A DNA stretch of 27,876 bases from Phoronis australis (Eukaryota; Phoronida; Phoronidae): the NCBI GenBank assembly GCA_002633005.1, contig NMRA01000278.1, positions 477,686-505,561 of the forward strand, read 5' to 3'. This document shows, in pieces, positions 22,901 through 27,876 of the stretch; positions within the stretch are counted from its first letter, which is position 1; every line of letters begins with the position of its first letter. The translations under genes were made by a program, and so were the position numbers. The notes under the pieces are model-generated. The model had not been told where the DNA came from, did not search any database, and was given only the letters and a program-made list of their open reading frames with translations.

Positions 22901-25900
22901 ATGTTAAGTATTCTACTGTTGGCAAGTTTCCAATTTGTTAAATACATTCTTTTGGAGACCGGAAACAGTTTGTTGACACATTTAGCACTTGGAGTGGATG
23001 ACTGAATTCAACAGAATGTCACAAACCTCAGAAAATGAGTTTTCAAAAGACTCCTGATCAGACTGCATGCAAAGTGTTTTCATGACAACATTACAGACAG
23101 TATGAGTATTACTTAACAGTCATTAAATATTGTATAACAGTAATGGTTCTTCAGGCGTACTGAAAAGTCTCCTTTGAGAAACAAAAATTAACATTTTTTA
23201 TATGTAATCAGAGATCTAGGTCAGATTAGTTACCCTTGATGTTAATTTCCAACCATGAAACCACGTCTAACCCAATCTTCTAAAGAGTATGTTGAAACCA
23301 ATTTTTTACACTTGTCTGGTAATATCTGATTATATAGTTTTTGATTCTTAACATACCACTAGGCATGTTGACCTCATTCAAGGTCACGTTAATGATGTCA
23401 TCAGTGGCGAAGTCCTCATAAGGTTTGTATCGTACTGTACAGCAGCCTATTACAGACGCAGTACCATGGGGAGGCTGATTGGTGATGTTCATCTGGACAC
23501 GGTCCCCCTCTGTGTCTTTGTACTCCAATGTTAACGTGGCCTCAAAGTCTTCATAGACTTTGAATGGGTTCTGTGAGAATATATTATCATGACATTGTTT
23601 GTAGTGACTAAGTACAAGTAGCAAAGACCCACGGCAGGCAGTGTACATCATGAAACTGTTGCACGGTGCTGCAGTTTTCCAATGACCCACACAGTGTACA
23701 TAATGAAACTGTTGCACGGTGCTGCAGTTTTCCAATGACCCACGCAGTGTACATCATGAAACTGTTGCACGGTGCTGCAGTTTTCCAATGACCCACGCAG
23801 TGTACGTAATGAAACTGTTGCACGGTGCTGCAGTTTTCCAATGACCCGGGCTGTGCACATCATAAACCTGCTGCAGGCACTCTGTTTTCCAAAAGTTGAC
23901 CTTAAAAGTACGATATTAAAGGACAGCATTCTCCCAAGGTTTTAACATAAACTTATAAATTTATTCAGAAAGTTGTACAAGAACAGCATGGCAGCTAAGT
24001 AGTAGTACTTTTAATTTTACACCATTATGCGAGGTGTAGGGTACGCACGCTATTAGCATCCCTTTTAAAGGTTAAAGCAACCCATTTTCATGTCTTTTTT
24101 AGCAAAAATAAGGTTCGTTGGTTATCTCAGACATAATTACCACTTAAATACATGTTTTAGTAATTTAATTAATTATACGTTCTCTACTCTGGAAGTGACG
24201 TTTTGGGAGGCAAGAATTTTGCGCCAATTTCTTTCCATATAGTCTGACTGTGAGAGCTGCCGAGTCAGTCATTGTTCTATCTCAGTTGTGATAAGTTCAG
24301 TCGTCATTTGCTATTGTTTACGAGTCAGTGAATATGCCATACTGTTGTTGCGTACCGGGATGTACTCATTATCGTCTCACAGACTGAGGAACAACAATCC
24401 CACTTGCCCGAGTGTACCGCGACACACTCCCACTGGATAGTGACCTGAGCACACAAACTGCTTACACCCTGCCCGGTGACTCCCTCGCCAGACACCCGGC
24501 ACCTTCTAAATAGCTCCAATACTTTAGACAAGTCCACAATAAACTTATCAAAGTTTGGCTCATCAATCTGTTCATTGAACGACGAACTGTACTCTTCACT
24601 GACAGGACCTGTATTCACTCCCACTACTCAACATCGCAGCAGGGCTGCTTACAGGCTTTGGGCGATAATGAGTACATCCCGGTACGCAGCAACAGTGTGG
24701 CATGTTGACTGACTTGTAAACAAAAGCAAACGACGACCGAACTTATCACAACCGAGATAGATCAATGACTGACTCGACAGCTCTCATAGTCAGACTATAT
24801 AAAAAGAAATTGGAGTGAAATTCTTGCCTCCCAAAACGTCACTTCCGGAGTAGAGAACGAATAATTAATTAAATTATGAAAAGCTGAAATTGAGTTGAAA
24901 GTATGTCTGGGATAACCAACAAATCTCATTTTTGCTAAAATTGACATGAAAAAGGTTGCCTTCACCTTTACACAAATTAAAGATAGATAATGAGAAATCT
25001 GTTGAATTTCTTCAATATCACATGGTCAGCCAGACTCAGGTTCTATCCAATACCAGTCTCACTAGGGGCCAGTCATCAATAGAGTGACTCTATTCACTAG
25101 GTCAAGCAGTGAGGGTAAATACTGTTCCTTATCAGATTATGTAAGATCATAGAAGCCCAGAAACATCCAAGCTGTATTTTTAGAAGCCCAGAAACATCCA
25201 AGCTGTATTTTCCAATTTCTGGGACATGAAAACCAAAGAAAACCATAATCTGAAAAGAGTAATAAAACTATGTGGGTTATTGAATTTTCAAAACTGGTCA
25301 AGTAATACCAGTTTTGTCAACAAAAACCCCAGCCTTGAATCCTTCACAGGAAAGTACTTTCCAGCAGGGCTTATCAGCTAATTATACGAATCACCAACTC
25401 AAAATAAAAGCTGGGCAGAAACAATGTGAATAAAACCCATTGCTATGAAGGGTGTTCAAAGGCCATGTTCACAACATGCGGACAGCTCAGGCGTCAGACC
25501 TCCTTTTTGTGACTGACGAGAATGAGGGGGAATTACCAGGAAAGATTGTAAAATAGCTCAGCCACTAATTAGAATTTTACCACCATTATACGTCAATCAT
25601 AACTAGTCACCTTTTTTGCGCAGAATTAGCCTTCATAAAAGAGAAACGAGAATTTCATCTGCTTTTGTCGTCTGCGGTATTGGAGGAAGCAATGGTATGA
25701 TTAGCTACTCGGCAATGGAGACCATACCAAGCACACGGCTTCTCTACAATTATTGCTTCATGCATTTTGGGATTGACCAAATCCTGCTGGGAGTGACACA
25801 TTATGCAGCTAATCCCATACTTCATCACGAAGGAGTCGGGGGAATGCACTTTTGATACTACCCCTGTTATTAAAGTTACAAAGACCCCTGCAGTTGCACT

Positions 25901-27113
25901 TTGATGGAACGGTGAGTGCACATGTGCCGCTCAAGTGACTATGGTTCTCACCCATTTCGACTTCGAAATGGGCCAATTTGTGAGTCACGTTTTGACATGG
26001 GTTTTAAAATTGATACGAGCATGTTTTTTCATGATTCATATGCATTGAAAACAAAGATTTACACCATTGTCTCATGCAGACACATCACCCAGACTCAAGT
26101 ATTTGAGACCCCCCGGGGACGAAGACGCTGACTAAACATAAAGCTGAGAAAAGTTCAGGAGTAAACCTTCAACAAACTGTCAGTAGGTCAACGCCTCAAA
26201 GCAGAAGCTCAGCCTATACCTGTGCGTTGGACAAATACGGCTTATCGTTGAATGGTTGTGGCGCCACCTGGGCTACACTGAGCTCAGTCGGATTAAGCTC
26301 AAAGTCAACAGCGACCTTTCTCTTACGGCGGGTGTTGGAGAACGATTTACTTTCAAGAGTGGTCCACATTTGGCACAGCTGAAATTGGAAGCATTGAGAG
26401 TCAGCAAAAGTTAATATTTAGCACTAAGCAGACTCGGACGGGACTGAAGTACCGACTTCAATGGATGTTCTAGAATATTCCCTTTACAAACACTGGTTAA
26501 AACTAAAAATGTTCCATTTTTCATTAACTTTACTGTAATAATGAAACATTTCTTTAATGCATATGCAAGTATACACCTCAGCATGACATCATGATTTGCC
26601 ATTAATTCTCTACTTTCCAACTCAAGTGATGTCCACCAGAGGGCAGTGACCTATAGACTTGTAGCAGACTGTTGGTGATGTTTGACCGTACACTGCTAAA
26701 TGACCAGTTGCCAACCAGTCAGACAAAAAAATGAAACCTGTACTGTAAATTAATGTTACAGGCCGTGCAAAGATTAAGAAAATGCCATTATCATAGGTAA
26801 ATACAGGGTTTTACTAGAACGTACTGTTACAGTAATGGTAGTAGCATTCCAATCTATGTGCTGTTGATAGTTCTTGGTACAAGATCCACATGACTCGCAT
26901 GCCTCTTTGATTTTGCCTGCAACTGAAAGAGAAAAGAAGACAGTAATTAGTTTTCTACAGTTCACTGCACTTTTAAAATGTACAAAATGGAAAACACTGC
27001 CAGTAGCATATGGGATGCGACACCATGAATAATAATCAATTACTGATTGTTGAGTCATGGGGGAAACTGCGACCTAACAAAAAAATTATAACCAGAACTT
27101 TGGGGAATGAATG

Positions 27114-27149
<36 letters not shown>

Positions 27150-27471
27150 TTTAAGAACAACATGAAATCCAACAGTTTTCTAGAAGTCGTTCTATAATCA
27201 GTGCCTCTGTGTTGCAAACAAAAACACTTTTTCTTCACAATAAACTAAACCGATTTACTAATCCCAAAACATACAAGAATAAAAAGGGAAATTGGCTTCC
27301 AGGCCTTTGTGGACTATGTGCTTCAAAATCTTACTTGGATCATAATACAGTACTGTGGGTATCTCATCATCAGCTAGTGTGGAGTTGTCGAACCATAATG
27401 TGGCTATTATGTACTCCAACTGAGTTTCAGCGGTTCCAGAGACAAACCACGCCTTTATCACCGTGTTGACT
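10031..27471 (-). CDS. Novel-architecture type I membrane protein: cadherin-like domains, Asn-Cys-Ser/Thr cysteine array, EGF, transmembrane helix, repetitive cytoplasmic tail (gene 2; N-terminus off right edge)
   Basis: Eleven exons joined on the minus strand: A 27471-27335, B 26922-26825, C 26378-26220, D 23570-23357, E 22463-22321, F 20089-19786, G 18381-17221, H 14774-14552, I 13959-13921, J 12992-12846, K 10970-10031. All ten junction phases agree, giving 3564 coding nt and about 1187 residues. Layout, counted from the first visible codon: unknown N-terminal module with CESCGSC (1-94); RRKR furin-like site (95-98); cadherin-like/tandem beta repeats with VINDNDEP and PENYYG (about 120-360); cysteine array (about 363-695); EGF and half-EGF (about 695-775); transmembrane helix (about 783-809) followed by CRRR; cytoplasmic tail with seven 20-residue repeats; C-terminus NISLV. 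Inferred role: a heavily glycosylated cell-surface adhesion or barrier protein anchored through a PDZ partner. No closer family is recognised. The start codon and signal peptide lie beyond the right edge. Confidence 0.8.
10199..10618 (-). repeat. Coding 60-bp minisatellite, seven copies
   Basis: Seven 60-bp units in frame within exon K. They differ by a few substitutions (Gly/Glu at KEG/KEE, Arg/Gly after Asp, Gly/Ala/Glu in TGS) and have no frame-breaking change, which indicates selection on the reading frame. Confidence 0.95.
10749..10826 (-). repeat. Coding 39-bp tandem duplication
   Basis: Two almost identical 39-bp copies within exon K (GCGCGGACTG recurs at 10751 and 10790), encoding SPQAWAQGTSPRS twice. 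It is Pro/Ser-rich; no motif can be assigned with confidence. Confidence 0.85.
11036..12369. mobile_element. 1.33 kb element with 22-bp terminal inverted repeats, in gene 2 last intron
   Basis: The left end GTAAACTCGCGGGTTAACGC and two more bases (11036-11057) match the reverse complement of 12348-12369 at 21 of 22 positions. Subterminal motifs such as GGGCGATTAC and GGGCGCTTA repeat near the right end (12220-12350), with a related copy near the left end (about 11095-11140). No transposase and no clear target duplication, so it is probably a non-autonomous DNA transposon of unassigned superfamily. The rest of the 10971-12845 intron is unremarkable. Confidence 0.7.
12846..12992 (-). CDS. Gene 2 exon J, cytoplasmic tail
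   Basis: 147 nt. The acceptor is TTTGTTTTTTAG and the donor GACATTGA|GTAAGT. Phase 2 in and out. It encodes SGGSLRGLSPLDCDTSL, then an acidic stretch NQVATEDENL and KKLHSTTCVKTKPDI. No domain is recognised; it is probably disordered. Confidence 0.8.
13755..13773. repeat. (TA)n microsatellite
   Basis: About nine TA units. The surrounding introns 12993-13920 and 13960-14551 otherwise show no feature beyond the exons called. Confidence 0.9.
13921..13959 (-). CDS. Gene 2 exon I, 39-nt micro-exon
   Basis: 39 nt. The acceptor is TTTGATTTTAG|ACA and the donor CTCAAA|GTAAGT. Phase 2 on both sides; it encodes RQASSKVSDINSSK when joined to its neighbours. Because it is symmetric and a multiple of three, skipping it leaves the frame intact, so it may be alternatively spliced. 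It lies just inside the membrane. Confidence 0.75.
14552..14774 (-). CDS. Gene 2 exon H, half-EGF and transmembrane helix
   Basis: 223 nt. The acceptor is AACTGTTGTAG|GT and the donor AGACG|GTAAGT. It encodes INCHLEIDECASNPC, where the first cysteine closes the preceding EGF and DIDEC-like residues begin a calcium-binding EGF. That second EGF stops after four cysteines (DEC, NPC, HQC, YEC). A hydrophobic helix of about 27 residues then runs from GMLTGVAAGVAV to TVFL, followed by CRR, a stop-transfer signal that puts the C-terminus in the cytosol. Confidence 0.88.
15109..15180 (-). other. Possible optional 72-nt exon of gene 2
   Basis: A good acceptor (ATAATGACTTCACAG) and a fair donor (GCATGTG|GTGAAT), phase 1 on both sides, exactly compatible with insertion between exons G and H. 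It would encode AQCVSTFYNMAAWC and a further cysteine. It would place 24 residues between the EGF domain and the half-EGF, which is unusual, so it is only a candidate. Confidence 0.25.
16147..16213 (-). other. Possible first coding exon, minus strand, inside gene 2 intron
   Basis: An ATG preceded by an in-frame stop opens 22 codons (MYNFCTDGALANAKPEFAQP and two more) that end at a strong donor, ACAA|GTAAGT. It leaves one base, so it could splice to exon H (giving a form lacking the ectodomain) or belong to a nested gene. No family recognised. Confidence 0.22.
16651..16740 (+). other. Possible plus-strand exon inside gene 2 intron
   Basis: The acceptor is TTACGTTTTACAG (or CCCGACTTCGCAG, starting at 16630) and the donor TTATTTG|GTAAGC. 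Phase 1 in and out. It encodes YQFEQEYSDEEILERRREQA and nine more residues, a charged helix-like sequence that looks coding. An ATG in strong context (CCAACATGG, 16571) lies just upstream but in another frame. No family recognised. Confidence 0.35.
17221..18381 (-). CDS. Gene 2 exon G, Asn-Cys-Ser/Thr cysteine array and EGF start
   Basis: 1161 nt in one exon. The acceptor is GTTTTACAG|TT and it receives one base from exon F. After the strand IVYLNIYVRD come four short units ending GNCS, then three tandem copies of an 81-88 residue module (18175-17912, 17911-17666, 17665-17423), each starting C-I-x-GNCS-x-x-CDFGNCT. The tail CYPCDPGNCPPLCDPGNCT leads into an EGF domain with five of its six cysteines. 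NC[S/T] occurs 27 times, so nearly every unit offers N-glycosylation next to a disulfide cysteine; NAS, NGT, NSS, NGS and NTS sites add more. The 3' end is the least certain part: the GC donor chosen here (ACGG|GCAAGT) gives a canonical EGF, while GT donors at 17178 and 17159 are alternatives. Confidence 0.82.
17423..18175 (-). repeat. Coding repeat of 243-264 bp, three copies (cysteine array modules)
   Basis: Copies at 18175-17912 (88 aa), 17911-17666 (82 aa) and 17665-17423 (81 aa). All share C-I-x-GNCS, CDFGNCT, a PECA-x-C segment, GC-x-NCTLGTCD and a closing x-RGNC[ST]. Spacing of cysteines is conserved; length differences are confined to the inter-module linker. Confidence 0.93.
19021..19075 (-). 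repeat. tRNA-like B-box/T-arm sequence, probable SINE fragment
   Basis: On the minus strand GGTGGGTTCAAGTCCCACC forms a T-arm with GGTTCAAGTCC, one base off the pol III B-box GGTTCGANTCC. No matching acceptor stem or A-box was found, so an intact tRNA gene is unlikely. The rest of the 18382-19785 intron shows no other feature. Confidence 0.4.
19786..20089 (-). CDS. Gene 2 exon F, cadherin-like domain
   Basis: 304 nt. The acceptor is GCTGTTTACAG|GTC and the donor TCTGGAA|GTAAGT. It encodes VLVYDVDANNNFTIKID, then FPENYYGNLTMGIMAVDQDD, a beta-sandwich domain in cadherin-like spacing. Its last strand (IVYLNIYVRD) is supplied by the start of exon G. It contains NFT, NAT and NLT sequons. Confidence 0.85.
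20440..21615. mobile_element. Composite repeat of about 1.2 kb with inverted ends in gene 2 intron
   Basis: The left end has ATGCGCCCACA (about 20451) and the right end its reverse complement TGTGGGCGCAT (about 21600). Inside, a module of about 440 bp recurs: GCCACTAG-GGGCA-ACCGGTAG near 20808 and 21250, and GGAGATACAGCC then GGCGCAAAAAAAACTG near 20920 and 21350. The right side carries a GGACGGACGG simple repeat (about 21537-21566). There is one N at 21409. No protein; class unassigned. Confidence 0.5.
21616..22320. other. Intron sequence, no feature seen
   Basis: AT-rich intron between the composite repeat and exon E. No exon, RNA or repeat recognised. The same holds for the intron at 22464-23356. 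Confidence 0.5.
22321..22463 (-). CDS. Gene 2 exon E, cadherin-like linker
   Basis: 143 nt. The acceptor is TTCAAATTGTAG and the donor TATGAT|GTGAGT. It completes the exon D domain with YTNISIQVINDNDEP, the classic cadherin calcium-linker strand (x-V-x-DNDE-P), and begins the next domain. Phase 1 in, phase 0 out. Confidence 0.85.
23357..23570 (-). CDS. Gene 2 exon D, cadherin-like/tandem beta repeat
   Basis: 214 nt. The acceptor is TATATTCTCACAG|AAC and the donor CCTAGTG|GTATGT. It encodes VYEDFEATLTLEYKDTEGD, then NQPPHGTASV, then VRYKPYEDFATDD. The order ED, D-x-EGD, P-x-HG-x-x, Y-x-P and DF-x-x-DD is the consensus of the cadherin-like domains found in tandem extracellular repeats; CSPG/FRAS-type repeats are related in layout. 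Confidence 0.85.
23641..23885. repeat. 53-bp minisatellite, about 4.5 copies, upstream of exon D
   Basis: Period 53 (GTGTACAT-like starts at 23641, 23694, 23747, 23800 and 23853), unit containing GAAACTGTTGCACGGTGCTG. The period is not a multiple of three, so it is non-coding; the open frames through it are fortuitous. It ends about 70 bp from the exon D acceptor. Confidence 0.92.
24325..24703 (-). pseudogene. THAP-type transposon protein remnant, right-arm orientation
   Basis: It begins at 24703 with MPHCCCVPGCTHYR, hits a stop, then continues in another frame with EPNFDKFIVDLSKVLELF and later IQWECVAVHSGKWDCCSS. It lacks the rest of the zinc finger and the catalytic region. Confidence 0.5.
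24334..24387 (+). pseudogene. THAP-domain fragment, left arm
   Basis: Eighteen codons reading MPYCCCVPGCTHYRLTD then stop. Only the first zinc ligands of the C2CH finger remain. Confidence 0.6.
25150..25211. repeat. Exact 31-bp tandem duplication
   Basis: Two copies of a unit containing AGAAGCCCAGAAACATCCAA. The rest of 24971-26219 (intron C-D) and the introns at 26379-26824 and 26923-27334 hold no other supported feature. Confidence 0.9.
26220..26378 (-). CDS. Gene 2 exon C (contains RRKR site)
   Basis: 159 nt, phase 0 in and out. The acceptor is CCAATTTCAG|CTG and the donor GCACAG|GTATAG. It encodes LCQMWTTLES, then SNTRRKRKVAVDF and ends NDKPYLSNAQ. R-R-K-R fits the R-x-K/R-R consensus for furin-type convertases, so the ectodomain may be processed here. 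Confidence 0.75.
26825..26922 (-). CDS. Gene 2 exon B
   Basis: 98 nt. The acceptor has a long pyrimidine tract (CTTTTCTCTTTCAG) and the donor is GTAACA|GTACGT. It takes one base from exon A (giving Ile) and ends in phase 0. It encodes AGKIKEACESCGSCTKNY and then a strand WNATTITVT with an N-glycosylation sequon. The closely spaced cysteines suggest a small disulfide knot. Confidence 0.75.
27115..27149. repeat. (TTA)n microsatellite
   Basis: About eleven perfect trinucleotide units within the intron between exons A and B. Confidence 0.95.
27335..27471 (-). CDS. Gene 2 exon A
   Basis: 137 nt. The acceptor is TTCTAAATTTTAG and the donor GATCCAA|GTAAGA. It enters needing two bases and leaves one. 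It encodes VNTVIKAWFVSG, then LEYIIATLWFDN and a strand ending VLYYDP, an apparent beta-rich module of unknown family. The acceptor could alternatively fall two bases later. The exon upstream is not identified: a short stretch ending TGCGGT|GTAAGT near 27810-27828 is possible but its phase does not fit cleanly. Confidence 0.68.
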
Positions 27472-27876
27472 CTAAAATTTAGAAATTAAAATGATAAGGT
27501 CAACAGTGGCCTTTTGGTAGGTGACATCTATTGTAGCTTGTCCCTTCCACCTGCAAAGCACAAACCGGCCGTTAGTAAATGAAGCAACAACTCAAGGCTC
27601 AGAGCTCTGCAAAGTATGCAGAATTCTCTTGAATGAACTTTAATAAAGCATGCACTAATTCTTGGCCTCATTTTGCTCAATACCTGCAATTCATGCTTCA
27701 ATATCAAGGTGGCTTTATACAAACAAGCTGTCAAGTTAAATGTGAGCAAACATTAGGACTTCTTGAAACTCCTTTAGTAAAGAGTATTGCCATCAATGTT
27801 GAACATGACAACCTGATTGCACTTACACCGCAGTCACTACCAGTTATGCTTTGAAGTTAAAGAGGGAGGGAGGAGG
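27472..27876. other. Right edge, presumed intron or upstream exon region of gene 2
   Basis: No exon can be fixed. A minus-strand stretch WKGQATIDVTYQKATVDL (about 27555-27500) follows a good acceptor (TTTGTGCTTTGCAG) but has no in-frame donor. A GTAAGT donor lies near 27810. Confidence 0.35.

Larger units (their letters stand above)
24066..24970. mobile_element. 0.9 kb fold-back DNA transposon with THAP transposase remnants
   Basis: Two inverted arms of about 310 bp (24066-24377 and 24660-24970) begin TAAAGGT[T/G]AA[A/G]GCAACC and share long blocks such as GGAAGTGACGTTTTGGGAGG. Each arm contains an ATG followed by MP[Y/H]CCCVPGCTHYR, the start of a THAP C2CH zinc finger (plus strand at 24334, minus strand at 24703). 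Between them a minus-strand frame encodes FDKFIVDLSKVLELFRRC and IQWECVAVHSGKWD, resembling the segment after the THAP domain in THAP-type transposon proteins of aquatic animals. Coding capacity is broken, so it is non-autonomous. Confidence 0.75.

Noticed and set aside
23280-23929. Overlapping minus-strand frames with repeats of ENCSTVQQFH type
   Set aside because: They run through the 53-bp minisatellite in all three frames, which is what a period not divisible by three produces; only 23570-23357 is coding.
25655-25921. Minus-strand open frame as an extra gene 2 exon between C and D
   Set aside because: Exons C and D join in phase 0 and produce a continuous cadherin-like domain; the frame lacks matching splice phases.
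27500-27557. WKGQATIDVTYQKATVDL as an upstream gene 2 exon
   Set aside because: The acceptor is good and the sequence looks beta-strand-like, but there is no usable donor before the exon A acceptor.
1-27876. CRISPR arrays, rRNA genes, bacterial operons or viral genes
   Set aside because: None seen; the evenly spaced repeats found are minisatellites and coding repeats, and the gene structure is eukaryotic.

Overview
The window is animal nuclear DNA. It is AT-rich, its genes are split into small exons with GT-AG (and one probable GC-AG) introns, and the introns carry minisatellites, microsatellites and DNA-transposon relics. The families present (a large lipid transfer protein, a cadherin-like/EGF membrane protein, a THAP-type transposon) and the repeat style suggest a marine invertebrate, possibly a non-vertebrate deuterostome; the exact lineage cannot be fixed from the sequence alone. 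The window opens on a run of 15 G and contains one N (21409), both signs of assembly edges or gaps.

Two multi-exon genes lie head-to-tail on the minus strand. Gene 1 (6427 down to 138, continuing off the left edge) is the N-terminus of a large lipid transfer protein (vitellogenin/apolipophorin/MTP superfamily). Four coding exons join in perfect phase and give a signal peptide plus the start of the lipid-transfer N-domain, 147 residues in all. Gene 2 (27471 down to the stop codon at 10031, continuing off the right edge) is rebuilt from eleven exons (A to K) whose phases all agree and give about 1187 residues. In order it has an N-terminal module with a furin-like RRKR site, cadherin-like/tandem-repeat beta domains, a remarkable cysteine-rich array in which 27 of the Asn-Cys pairs are followed by Ser/Thr, an EGF domain and a truncated EGF, one transmembrane helix, and a roughly 377-residue cytoplasmic tail. 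The tail contains seven perfect-phase 20-residue repeats and ends in -Ser-Leu-Val, a class I PDZ ligand. I do not recognise this architecture as a named family.

The non-coding DNA holds a 1.33 kb element with 22-bp terminal inverted repeats (11036-12369), a 0.9 kb fold-back element with arms of about 310 bp carrying THAP transposase remnants (24066-24970), a composite repeat of about 1.2 kb (20440-21615), several minisatellites, a tRNA-type B-box sequence, and a pair of divergently oriented candidate exons inside the largest gene 2 intron at 14.8-17.2 kb. The two genes have no evident functional link; they are simply neighbours about 3.6 kb apart.
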